Positions 37,054-46,790 of a stretch of 64,000 bases of DNA are shown in pieces. The position numbers were made by a program, and so were the translations under genes. The notes beneath the pieces are model-generated. The model searched no databases and was not told the origin of the DNA. It saw only the letters and a program-made list of their open reading frames with translations. Source of the DNA: Aspergillus flavus (Eukaryota; Ascomycota; Eurotiomycetes; Eurotiales; Aspergillaceae); contig NC_092406.1 in assembly GCF_009017415.1 (NCBI RefSeq), positions 4,898,001-4,962,000 on the forward strand, in the 5' to 3' direction. Positions within the stretch are counted from its first letter, which is position 1; each line of letters starts with the position of its first letter.

Positions 37054-37065
37054 ATGATCTTCTAA
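37054..37065 (+). promoter_or_regulatory. Minimal upstream ORF 3 (Met-Ile-Phe-stop)
   Basis: ATG ATC TTC TAA, 265 nt before the main ATG. No further ATG intervenes. Confidence 0.5.
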
Positions 37066-37330
37066 ACCGACACTCCATTGTTCGATTATCTTATACTCAA
37101 CTTCTCTTTTTCCTTTTGATCTCTCCTCTTGGGTTTTCTCGGTTACGACTCGTTGGACCGGCATTACAATTCTTGATAATTGGGTTCGCTTTGTACTATC
37201 TCATCTTCGTTGCCCACCCGCTCAAGTGAAATCTTGTCCCGCCAGGCAGGTCTTTTCCGTCGACAGACCTGCAATTGAGTATCCTTTTGGACCACGACCG
37301 TTTCCCTACTGTTTCGATCATCACTCGACA

Positions 37331-39229
37331 ATGTCGTACCTCCCTAACAGCTTCGTTGAGGGGCAGCTCCTGGATGGGCGCTTCCGCACCGTTGCTCCCT
37401 TGAACCATGGCTCCTTCGGCATGGTCTTCCTCGCATATGATATGAAGACCGGCCAGGATGTTGCTATCAAGTGCATGGTGAAGGGGGCGATGCCTGATGA
37501 TCGTTTCGATGAGCTCTTTTGCCATCGTCGTCTCGGATATCATCCGAACATCGTCAACCTCATTCACTCGTTCGAGACCGAGACCCACATGTACCTCGTC
37601 TTGGAATACTGTGCGAATGGCGATCTCTATGAGGCAATCAGAGTCAACCGTGGTCCCTTGGAAACCGAGCATGTACGGGATTTCATGCTGCAACTAGTGA
37701 GCGCTGTCGAGTTCATGCATGCCAAGGGTTTGTATCATCGTGACATCAAGCCTGAGAATATCTTCTTGATGCAGGATGGTTGCATGAAACTGGGCGACTT
37801 AGGCTTGGCGACTGGCGAGGCCTGGTGCTATGAGGCCTGTGTTGGAAGCGATCGTTATATGGCACCTGAGCAATACGACCCGGCTACAACAGGGTACTCC
37901 CCTGCCAAGGCTGATATCTGGGCCGTTGGCATCTGCTTGCTCAATGTCCTCTTCGCTCGAAACCCTTTCGCAACGCCAACCGAATCTGATATCTTGTTCG
38001 CCGACTATGTTCGGGATCGCCAATCTTTGTTCGATATCTTCCCGAACATGTCTCAAGATACTTTTGAGATACTGCGATTTGCCCTTGCCATCGACCCAAG
38101 CAAGCGCTCGCTCTCTGGCATCCGGGATGCGATCCTCCGAACTGTCACCTTTACCATTGATGATGAGGGTCTCGATGACTTCTGCACGGATGACCGTGAG
38201 ATGGTACCTGCCAGTGCCAATCGCGAGCCTCTTCGCACCCCTTCGATCCAGAGCCCCTTTGTCAACCAAGGCGACTCGTTCCCTTGGGCCAAAGCTCTAC
38301 AGTGCACCCCGCCCCAGGATATTCGGAAGTTATCCGCGATTCCAGACGACACCTACGACGAGGATCTCTTCCCAGAATCCGAGATGGCTGGTACTTCCTG
38401 GTTTTCTGTTCACCAGGGTACTCCGTCCATGGCTTCTGTTATGGAGTCTGCTTTGGGTGACTCATACCGCTCGACAGCGTTCACGAAGATCGAGCCCCGC
38501 TACCCGCCCCTTTCCGATCCTGTCCCCATCACAGGTTCTCTACCCAGCCAACCGCCCAAGCCTCTTCCTTCTCTTTCCATGGTGTTCGGTAAGAAGAAGG
38601 AAGAACAAATCTCGAAGAGCTGGAGTGACTTGTGGGATGAGGACGAGGAGCTGGAGAGCGAAGAGACTACCTTGCAGCAACGACGCGAGCAGAACTCTCG
38701 TAGCTGGAGCCATGACAGCAATACTCCTGAGCTCGCTGGCCCTTCAAACGTTCTTCAGGATGTGACTACATCTATGCTCAATATTCAGTTACAGGACGAG
38801 GCAGTTCCCGCTGCCGAGGCCCGTGCTATTCCTGGGAAGCCAGTCCACAACGAGAAGACCACGTCTAAATCAGCACCGACTTCTCCGCAGAATACATCGA
38901 AGAAGTCGAACCTGGATAAATGGGCCGCTTTGGGTGACCGCAGACGCAATTACAAGCCGGCAGAGGTGTCACTCAAACAGAAGAAGTTCCTGAACAACAT
39001 GGCATGGCGCAAAGACTGGGGTCTGGGCTCATCAGGGTTCGATTATGGATCCTGGGCTAAGAAGGAACCCGCCTCACCAGAACGTCGTCGTCGCCCGTTC
39101 CTGGAGAAGGGTTGGCGTCGCGATGCCGTGGAGTCCAAGCCTGCGTACATCAAGCCGGCTAACGGCTATGATGGAAGCATCGATGAAGACCTTGACCTCG
39201 TTGGTGGCTGGCATGACCTCCACCTGTAA
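37331..39229 (+). CDS. Serine/threonine protein kinase of the Ran1/Ksp1 family
   Basis: This protein kinase is related to fission-yeast Ran1/Pat1 and budding-yeast Ksp1, which act in nutrient, filamentation and meiosis control. It is a single exon of 632 aa. The first ATG is MSYLPNSFVEGQLLDG; upstream the frame stays open back to 37226 without an ATG. The kinase domain covers about residues 12-280. The Gly-loop is NHGSFGMVF (first Gly replaced), then VAIKCM, HRDIKPENIF (about residue 136), GDLGLAT (DLG instead of DFG), and MAPEQYDP. The C-terminal half is disordered and Ser/Lys-rich, with two similar segments, KSWSDLWDEDEE and SRSWSHDSN. It ends in an acidic tail. The long leader suggests translational control. 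I leave the gene symbol open. Confidence 0.9.
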   Translation: MSYLPNSFVEGQLLDGRFRTVAPLNHGSFGMVFLAYDMKTGQDVAIKCMVKGAMPDDRFDELFCHRRLGYHPNIVNLIHSFETETHMYLVLEYCANGDLYEAIRVNRGPLETEHVRDFMLQLVSAVEFMHAKGLYHRDIKPENIFLMQDGCMKLGDLGLATGEAWCYEACVGSDRYMAPEQYDPATTGYSPAKADIWAVGICLLNVLFARNPFATPTESDILFADYVRDRQSLFDIFPNMSQDTFEILRFALAIDPSKRSLSGIRDAILRTVTFTIDDEGLDDFCTDDREMVPASANREPLRTPSIQSPFVNQGDSFPWAKALQCTPPQDIRKLSAIPDDTYDEDLFPESEMAGTSWFSVHQGTPSMASVMESALGDSYRSTAFTKIEPRYPPLSDPVPITGSLPSQPPKPLPSLSMVFGKKKEEQISKSWSDLWDEDEELESEETTLQQRREQNSRSWSHDSNTPELAGPSNVLQDVTTSMLNIQLQDEAVPAAEARAIPGKPVHNEKTTSKSAPTSPQNTSKKSNLDKWAALGDRRRNYKPAEVSLKQKKFLNNMAWRKDWGLGSSGFDYGSWAKKEPASPERRRRPFLEKGWRRDAVESKPAYIKPANGYDGSIDEDLDLVGGWHDLHL

Positions 39230-40532
39230 GCGCCAACAATGTCACTGCTTTTGTCCGTGCTCAGCCCTCCTCGCATCGTGTTGGCCTATATAATCTAATC
39301 ACATCACGACCAAGAAACTACCGACCACCTCACCTTTTTGTTTGCTTTTTGCTCTTTGCTTTTTCTTTTTTAAACTCCTCATTAAACCAATTTTGCATTT
39401 CTCCACTCCGTCATGTTGCGCCGGGCCCTGCGTCGACATGACTTTATTTCTCAAGCTTTTATAGACACTCTGTGTGTGACATCCAAGCGGCCAATATGTT
39501 CTTTGTCTTTTTTTTTTTTTTTTTTTTTTTCTTCTTTTTACTCCTGTATAATATAACTACTGGTGGCAGCAAGCAGTTCAAAAGTGACCCATCCCTTGAC
39601 AACCGAAAGGTTTTTGGGGAGGCTCTACGCTTGTTTTCTTTTGCTATTCCTTTTCTTCATCAACTCTCAAACTGTTCAAATATTACATTTCTCAACAAAA
39701 TGGTTCAATGTGATGGTGGCAGGACGGCGGCGCAAAGGCAGAAGCAATATGACGAGGAAGCGCACTCTTTCACTTCCATCCGTGTGATGGTCGTGCGCTC
39801 TTCAACGGCAAATCCGAGAAAGAAAGCCTACGAGAGACGGGATGTCGATCTTTCTGCGCTCATTTCCCGGTCTTACCCAGGCGGATGATGTACTGGACTG
39901 GATTCTTTGTACTGTAGTTTAGCTGGGGATAGTGGAATGGGTGTGAAGTGGACGATGATCTACATCATGGTGGAAATACAAACCCAAAAGTGATTCTCGT
40001 GGACCTGTGTTTTTTGCTTCCGTAAAAGTAGAGCACGTAATTGAATGGGAGTTCCAGTGTATTTGGACAAAGTGTTCCTCGTATCTATTAAGGTACTAAC
40101 TAGTACGGGTCTTAATTTCATTCCCTCAGCGATCGGCGGTGACGCGAGGCGGTCACGAGCGCTACAGACAGACCGCCGATGCGCAGATGTCACTTTTCGA
40201 AAATTTCTAACTTCTCTCTCGAAAGGTTTTCATATTGTATTGCTATATTGACTTTTCGTTTGCACAGGATATTCTGCTTGGTATTGTAAGTCCTTTGTGC
40301 AATTGCCAGTTGTCCTCTTGCCCTCCCTAACCGAACAAAGGACCTAAGACCTACTAACGCCGATAAGCTCGGGAGTTTTTGCCTTTTCTTGCGCTCAGTT
40401 GACGATAGCAAATCGCCACAGCCGTCATATCGCCCGGACAATGTATCCTCGACTCATTATTAGTATAGCCAGATAACGCTGTGACTCACCTGTCCTACCA
40501 TCGACATCACGATCAAACCACAGGCGTGCGCG
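39230..40532. other. Intergenic region between the kinase and SUN-domain genes
   Basis: This is 1.3 kb between two plus-strand genes. It holds the T-rich 3' region of the kinase, including a run of 23 T at 39,508-39,530, and the promoter of the next gene. The frame at 39,472-39,888 begins inside the T run and is not credible. Confidence 0.5.
39508..39530. repeat. Homopolymer T tract (23 T)
   Basis: Uninterrupted T run about 280 bp past the kinase stop, flanked by other T-rich sequence. Confidence 0.9.
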
Positions 40533-43145
40533 ATGGTGATCCCGGCGTGGGCAGCAGCGGCATGGACGTCCTTGACGACCGCGTTGATCCTCCCTGGAAT
40601 CCCGGGCGCTGCAGCCGAGAATAAACAAGCGCTTTGCCTAGCAAGGCACTGGAGCGAGGTAGAAGCGGAGTTCATCCAATGGCCCATTTGTGTCGAATCG
40701 CGATGGGAGCGGACAGCCCCCAGGATCACTCAGGACACGACCAGATCTCCTGACCAGACCGTTTCGGTGACCGTTTCGGAGGGAGCGCCGAGTACGACTG
40801 CGATACCTGCCCCTGGTGGACAGCCTGACCATGAACTTGACACCGACTCGCCACTCGACAATTCAAACTTCCTCTCGTTCGAGGATTGGAAAAAGCAAAA
40901 CCTGGCGAAGGTGGGCCAGTCGGCAGAGAATGTCCGCGGAAACAGGCACGCAGCTGGCAAAGAGGATCGACGAAGACCGACGGGGATCAATAATGCGTTG
41001 GATTCGTTGGGAGAGGATACTGAGATTGACCTTGACTTTGGTGGTTTCGGTGCTGAAGCGTCCGACGCGGCGAAGCCTACATCTTGGGGGTCAAGCATAC
41101 CTACGGCCGGGATAACTGGTACGGCTGCTGGGGCTAGCGCAGGAGATATGGAGGCCGCTGTGTCTGCAGATCTGCGGAAGGGCGCCTCGCGTGGGAAGGA
41201 CGCCGGCACGACGTGCAAAGAAAGGTTCAATTATGCGTCATTTGATTGTGCAGCAACCGTGCTCAAGACGAATCCTGAATGTAAAGGGTCATCATCGGTC
41301 TTGGTAGAGAACAAGGACAGCTATATGCTCAATGAATGCCGCGCAAAGAACAAATTCCTCATCCTCGAATTGTGCGACGACATTCTGGTTGATACTGTCG
41401 TTCTTGCCAACTACGAGTTCTTCAGTTCTATCTTCCATACCTTCCGTGTGAGCGTGGCTGATCGGTATCCGGCCAAGACCGATCAATGGAGGGAATTGGG
41501 TGTCTACGAAGCGCGAAATACCCGCGAGATCCAAGCCTTTGCGGTTGAAAACCCGCTCATTTGGGCTCGATATGTAAAAATTGAGTTCCTGACACACTAT
41601 GGGAATGAGTTCTACTGTCCTCTCAGTTTGGTCAGAATTCATGGAACTACTATGCTGGAAGAATATAAACACGACGGTGAGACTAATCGTGGTGACGAGG
41701 AGGCCGCTGCAGAGGCGCTGGAGCCGAGTCCCCACCCTGTCGATGTTGAAGTGAAAGACGTCGCACAGCAACCTCTAACTACTGTGGCCTTGCCTGATGA
41801 ACCTACAAATGGACCAACAGCTACCATAGAGGCGCAGGGATCCTGTTCCCATCACGGTATGGAGGTTGTGAGACTTCTACAGAAGGGCGTCCCCCCACCC
41901 GTGGATACTTGCGATATAAGTACCGCGCCGACTGGGGCCGAGAATGAAGCGGCTAGCCAATCGTCTGAGAGCCGCCCAAAGGCGAATGAAGAAACCACTC
42001 CAAGTGGAGAAGCTTCAGCACCTGTCTCTCAGGTTGACCCCTCGGATAAGGGTTCGGTGGGCGGCCAGAAAGTAACGGGGCCTACCGGCGCGAGTCCAGA
42101 TTCGGCCTCCTCTACGACACTAGGCACAGAAACGGTGCGACAGGATGCGGCACATGAGTCCGAGATTAAGTCAGTCAGTTCCCCCAAGGAAGAGTCCAGC
42201 ATACCCTCGGAATCGGTGCGGCCGTCCGGGACGCAACCTCCATCCTCGAATCCTACCACCCAAGAGTCTTTCTTTAAGTCCGTCAATAAAAGGCTGCAGA
42301 TGTTAGAGTCCAACTCGACTCTATCGCTGTTGTATATTGAAGAGCAGTCTCGGATCCTACGGGATGCGTTTAGCAAGGTTGAGAAACGCCAGCTGGCCAA
42401 AACATCCACGTTCTTGGAGAATTTGAACGTGACCGTATTGAATGAGCTGAGGCAGTTCCGCGAACAATATGATCAAGTATGGAAAAGTGTTGCACTGGAA
42501 TTCGAGCACCAGCGAATTCAGTACCATCAAGAGATCCACTCGATTAGTGCCCAGCTTGGGGTCCTAGCCGACGAGTTGGTGTTTCAGAAGAGAGTGTCTG
42601 TGATTCAGAGTATTATGATTCTCTTCTGTTTCGCTCTCGTCCTCTTTTCGCGAGTTCCGCTGGGCACGTACATTGATATCCCGCGTGTGCAGAATATGAT
42701 GAATCGCTCCTATAGCCTGCGCTCGTCGTCGCCGATATTTTTTGGCTCTCCTTCGGCCAGCCCAAGTTCGACACGACCTGCGTCGTCGTACCGGGCCACG
42801 GGCCGTCATCGGCGAAATATGTCGGAAGACTCGCAGGAAGAACCACTCAGTCCGACCATTGCCTATTCTCCCCCGACACCTACGTCCGACCCGTCTAGCC
42901 CCGACGAAGCGGACAAAAGGCCCGCCCCTTCTCTGGCTACTGTCGACATGCCGCACCTGGCGCCGCCGCACTTCCGGTCGCACAGCAGTCCACCGGTACT
43001 CAACCCTGCCGACGAGGAGAGCCAGGGCGAAGAGAGCCCGGTATCGTATGAATCACGGGGATCATCTTACTATGATTCCCCAGGTTCGACTGAGAGCAGC
43101 GAGCCGATTTTGGCGAGCGACGGCAGTATGCGACAAGAAGGATGA
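40533..43145 (+). CDS. SUN-domain ER/nuclear-envelope membrane protein of the Slp1 type
   Basis: This is a mid-SUN protein like yeast Slp1 and animal SUCO, which act at the ER membrane in folding and stability of membrane proteins. It is a single frame of 870 aa. The N-terminus is signal-like (WTSLTTALILPGIPGAAAE). A conserved luminal segment with paired Cys follows. The Sad1/UNC-84-like SUN domain spans about residues 227-370: CKERFNYASFDCAA, then KDSYMLNECRAKNKFLILEL, and the end FYCPLSLVRIHGTTMLEEY. A coiled region around residues 580-690 precedes a single transmembrane helix near residue 690 (IQSIMILFCFALVLF). A Ser/Pro-rich cytosolic tail closes the protein. An untranslated or coding exon upstream cannot be excluded. 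Confidence 0.88.
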   Translation: MVIPAWAAAAWTSLTTALILPGIPGAAAENKQALCLARHWSEVEAEFIQWPICVESRWERTAPRITQDTTRSPDQTVSVTVSEGAPSTTAIPAPGGQPDHELDTDSPLDNSNFLSFEDWKKQNLAKVGQSAENVRGNRHAAGKEDRRRPTGINNALDSLGEDTEIDLDFGGFGAEASDAAKPTSWGSSIPTAGITGTAAGASAGDMEAAVSADLRKGASRGKDAGTTCKERFNYASFDCAATVLKTNPECKGSSSVLVENKDSYMLNECRAKNKFLILELCDDILVDTVVLANYEFFSSIFHTFRVSVADRYPAKTDQWRELGVYEARNTREIQAFAVENPLIWARYVKIEFLTHYGNEFYCPLSLVRIHGTTMLEEYKHDGETNRGDEEAAAEALEPSPHPVDVEVKDVAQQPLTTVALPDEPTNGPTATIEAQGSCSHHGMEVVRLLQKGVPPPVDTCDISTAPTGAENEAASQSSESRPKANEETTPSGEASAPVSQVDPSDKGSVGGQKVTGPTGASPDSASSTTLGTETVRQDAAHESEIKSVSSPKEESSIPSESVRPSGTQPPSSNPTTQESFFKSVNKRLQMLESNSTLSLLYIEEQSRILRDAFSKVEKRQLAKTSTFLENLNVTVLNELRQFREQYDQVWKSVALEFEHQRIQYHQEIHSISAQLGVLADELVFQKRVSVIQSIMILFCFALVLFSRVPLGTYIDIPRVQNMMNRSYSLRSSSPIFFGSPSASPSSTRPASSYRATGRHRRNMSEDSQEEPLSPTIAYSPPTPTSDPSSPDEADKRPAPSLATVDMPHLAPPHFRSHSSPPVLNPADEESQGEESPVSYESRGSSYYDSPGSTESSEPILASDGSMRQEG

Positions 43146-43817
43146 ACATGTGCGGAGTATATAACATCAGCCGCTTTGGCTATCATTATTCATATTCTAT
43201 GTGACCATACGTGTATCCGAGCATTGTTTGGCCACCCATGTCACTGACGTCACTCTGGAGGAATAGGTTTTAATCACTAAGTGATCAATTCATTCCTTGG
43301 CGGAACAGCTGGCCTGCCGCCGGTCTGACAGTTGTCCGGGAGACATGGAAATCCTCTTCTGAGGAATTTGCCTCTTGAAGTATGATTGTTTATTGGCATG
43401 GGTAATGGTCGCTCGGAATGATGGGCACTCGTAACCGAGGAGGAGAGAATTAATATGGTTGTATCATAGGACAAGAAGGGGGTGTATGTTTATTGTCCGA
43501 TGGAAGGTGGGACTGTAACGAGTAAAGAACTCTTGTGATTAGTGGAACATACTTAACGATCCTTAATGATGGAACGAAGAAATGAACGGATGACATTAAT
43601 GTGAAGAGGTAGAAATGCAGATGATGTAAAAACTCGGGTGGTTGCCATGACAACAATCAACAACGCGGCTTTTTCGCTTTTGCAGCCAATTTCTTCCGCT
43701 TCTTATCCACCTGCAAATCTCCAACTTCATCCCTCGCTGAATCCATTCAAACAACATTGCATCCTCTCTATCTGCCACTGGGACCAAAGAGAATAATCTC
43801 TACTTCACATAATAACA
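43146..43817. other. Intergenic region upstream of the Spo12-like gene
   Basis: This is 672 bp between two plus-strand genes. It holds the 3' end of the SUN gene and the promoter of the small gene downstream. No coding signal. Confidence 0.5.
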
Positions 43818-44331
43818 ATGGAGTCTCCTTCGCATCCTCTCGCTGATCGCTCCACCAACACTCATCTGGTCAACACCGAGAAGGCCAACGAGCTTAAGGC
43901 TGCCCCCGCCAAGATCGAATCAATGGAATATCACCGACAAGTGCTCCAGGGCAAGCTGGAGAGCGGAGACAAGTGAGTTTAGTGAATTGAATTGGATCTT
44001 TTCATCGGAGGAGAGTGGTAGACTAACAGACGTTCCAGGCAACAAGCCAGCTATGTATCGCCCTCGGATGATATTATGAGCCCGTGCTCCAAGAAATTGA
44101 GCGACTTGAAGGGCAAGCGATTCAAGAAGTACGTTTACTCTCGCATTGCCTTTGATCAATGAGTGATTGGGGGTTCATTGCTTGTGTTTTACCTGGATTG
44201 ATTGCTAACATGATGACCTCCGCTGCAGTGCTGGCAAACCCCAATCACTATTTGCCAAGCTAGGCAAGAAGAACTTTGAGCAATCAGCTGCCAACCATAG
44301 CGCCAACAGTGAGGCCGAGATGCAGAAGTAA
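43818..44331 (+). CDS. Spo12-family small protein (mitotic exit regulator type)
   Basis: This is a short protein of 115 aa in three exons: 43818-43972, 44039-44128 and 44229-44331. The exons are too small to be seen as single frames. It carries the Spo12 signature SPSDDIMSPCSKKLSDLKGK at about residues 57-76, followed by a basic KRFKNAGKPQ and a short tail (EAEMQK). In budding yeast Spo12 promotes Cdc14 release in the FEAR network at anaphase, and SP sites in this motif are phosphorylated by cyclin-dependent kinase. Function here is by family only. Splice sites are good (GTGAGT, GTACGT; branch CTAAC). Confidence 0.85.
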
Positions 44332-44926
44332 TCGACGTTCCAGGATCGCTTACGTCTCATGCGCCGGTCGCATGGATCTTTTGGATGATACCTGGATCTG
44401 ATCGTCGGTTGTTTCTCGCTCGGCTCGGTGTTTGCAGGACTGGTTCTTGATTTCTCTTCTACTTGATTTTCTTTCTGGGCAATTGGGGTTCTTGGGAATT
44501 AATGGTCTTGGGATGGCTTGGGACTACTGTGTCATTGTTACGGTCATAAATTGTTTTTTTAATTGCGTATGGGACTTTGACGGATGAAGACAAATGAAAT
44601 GTGATGTGATGAGTAAGAAGACGATGTGTCTTAGATGTAGTAGGCACCGTGTACCTATTTATATACCTATGGGTATTGTTCATGATTGCCAGGGTCCGAA
44701 GGCCCAGTGATTAATCATTAGAGATTCGGTTCTGAGCCGAGGTCCAACCGCCAAAGTTCGGCATCTTCTCCGCTCCACAGCTTCTCCGCAGTTCACCAAC
44801 TGCTCGTATGATTGATGCTTCTCTTTCCTTTATAATCCCTCTCTCGACTGGTCTTTTCTCTCTGGATAATTCCAATTCCCCCCTACCCCTCTAAAGCTTG
44901 ACTTAGTAGCAAACCATCACAGCATC
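44332..44926. other. Intergenic region between the Spo12-like and acyl-CoA dehydrogenase genes
   Basis: This is 595 bp. Pyrimidine-rich sequence with TATA-like TTTATAATCC near 44,830 precedes the dehydrogenase start. No gene. Confidence 0.5.
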
Positions 44927-46471
44927 ATGTCTGCCTCCACGCGAATTCCCCCAATTGCCCAACCGTTCGTCAGCGAACGGGCCAAGAAGACCCTGGACCA
45001 GGTATACCATCCCCACCCATCCTCTCTCCGGGTTCAATACTGATCTCGCAACCCCCGCATAGGTCGAACAATTTGTCGAAAAAGAATGTATTCCCGCCGA
45101 AAAGGTCTTCCAGGCCCAGCTGGGCGAAGGCGATCAGCGATGGGCCACCTACCCAGCCGTCATGGAATCCCTTAAGACCAAGGCCCGCCAGCAAGGCCTG
45201 TGGAACATGTTCCTGCCCAAGAACCACTTCTCCCAGGGCGCGGGATTCAGCAACCTCGAATACGGTCTGATGGCCGAGTATCTGGGAAAGAGCAAGTTGG
45301 CCTCGGAGGTATAGATCTCCCCAGCCCCTCCTTCTCTACGAAGGAATTATCTGAGACGAGATGCTGATGAGAAGTGATTACTACTATAGGCTACGAATAA
45401 TGCTGCCCCCGACACTGGAAACATGGAAGTCCTCGCCAAGTACGGTAACGAAGCACAGAAGCAGCAGTGGCTGGCGCCCTTGCTGGACGGCAAGATCCGC
45501 TCGGCCTTCCTCATGACAGAGCCCGAGGTAGCCTCCAGTGATGCGACGAACATCCAGCTGAACATCCGCCGCGAAGGCAACCAATACGTCCTCAATGGAT
45601 CGGTTCGTGCCCCCTCACCTATACAACCAAGCTACAACTCGAATCACTAACAAGACTCCTCTAGAAATGGTGGTCTTCCGGCGCAGGCGATCCCCGCTGC
45701 AGCATCTACCTGGTAATGGGCAAATCCGACCCTACCAACAAGGACCCCTACCGCCAGCAATCCGTCATCCTCGTCCCCGCCGACACCCCCGGAATCACCG
45801 TGCACCGCATGCTTTCGGTGTACGGCTACGACGACGCCCCCCACGGCCATGGCCACATTAGCTTCAAGGATGTGCGCGTCCCCGTCTCCAACATTGTCCT
45901 CGGCGAAGGCCGTGGCTTCGAGATCATCCAGGGCCGTCTGGGTCCCGGCCGCATCCACCACGCGATGCGCACGATCGGAGCCGCCGAGAAGGCGATCGAG
46001 TGGCTCATCGCACGGATCAACGACGAGCGTAAGCAGACCTTCGGCAAGAGTCTGTCCTCACACGGCGTCATCCTCGAGTGGCTGGCCAAGTCGCGGATTG
46101 AGGTCGACGCCGCTAGACTCATTGTCCTGAATGCTGCGATCAAGATCGATCAGGGTGATGCCAAGTCTGCCCTCAAGGAGATTGCCCAGGCCAAGGTTCT
46201 GGTTCCCCAGACCGCGTTGACGGTCATTGACCGTGCCGTGCAGGCGTATGGTGCCGCTGGTGTGTGCCAGGATACGCCGTTGGCGAATCTGTGGGCCATG
46301 ATTCGGACGTTGCGGATTGCCGACGGCCCGGATGAGGTGCACTTGCAGCAGCTCGGCAAGAGGGAGAACCGGGCTCGCAAGGATGCGGTTATTGAGAAGT
46401 TGAACTGGCAGCAGGCCGAGGCGGAGCGGTTGTTGGCTGCTAGTGGGCTCAAGCTGAAGAGTCATTTGTAA
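44927..46471 (+). CDS. Acyl-CoA dehydrogenase family protein, possible peroxisomal form
   Basis: This FAD enzyme oxidises acyl-CoA thioesters at C2-C3. Exons are 44927-45001, 45063-45308, 45390-45602 and 45665-46471, giving 446 aa, a normal family length. Helical N-domain: [17 protein letters not shown] and [20 protein letters not shown]. Mid domain: [26 protein letters not shown]-domain: [18 protein letters not shown] and [20 protein letters not shown]. The overall pattern resembles the ACAD10/11-like branch. There is no obvious mitochondrial presequence, and the last three residues are SHL, a variant of the peroxisomal PTS1 signal. The chain length of its substrate cannot be told. Confidence 0.9.
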
Positions 46472-46790
46472 ATGAGATGATTTAAATACGTTAGAGCCAA
46501 GGTAACAATTTGTCTACAGCCGATATTCGGATAGGGAGGAACAGTCACTACTCCGTACGAAATGAATAAATTACATATCTGGAAGTATATCACGGTGAAA
46601 TTGATTTCATTCAATATGAACTGTCATGATTCATGAACATCAACATCAACACCAATCCTACATACATAAAGCAAACCGAGATCATAAGAAACTTTTCTAA
46701 ATGCAACCAAACAAAAGCGTAACCCGAACTCATTCATTAACCACAGGCAACCATGAACCCCACTCGCCCGCGAGTCAGATCGGAAATGGA
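46472..46790. other. Convergent intergenic region, acyl-CoA dehydrogenase and LSG1
   Basis: This is 319 bp, AT-rich 3' UTR sequence for both genes. Nothing else seen. Confidence 0.5.

Larger units (their letters stand above)
35690..37330 (+). promoter_or_regulatory. Long ATG-depleted, pyrimidine-rich 5' leader of the Ran1/Ksp1 kinase
   Basis: Reading every line from 35,690 to the kinase ATG I find only three ATG triplets on the plus strand, against roughly thirty CAT triplets (ATG on the other strand). None occurs between 35,686 and 36,634. Each of the three opens a four-codon ORF (three sense codons and a stop). The sequence is CT-rich (for example 35,990-36,070). Loss of upstream ATG on one strand only is the mark of a long transcribed leader scanned by ribosomes. 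The exact transcription start and any intron inside cannot be seen. Confidence 0.6.

Noticed and set aside
39472..39888. Open frame of 138 codons after the kinase
   Set aside because: It runs through the 23-T tract as poly-Phe and lies in the 3' region of the kinase gene.
42564..42983. Arg-rich minus-strand frame inside the SUN-domain gene
   Set aside because: It is antisense to coding sequence; the Arg-rich product reflects Ser/Pro codons on the other strand.
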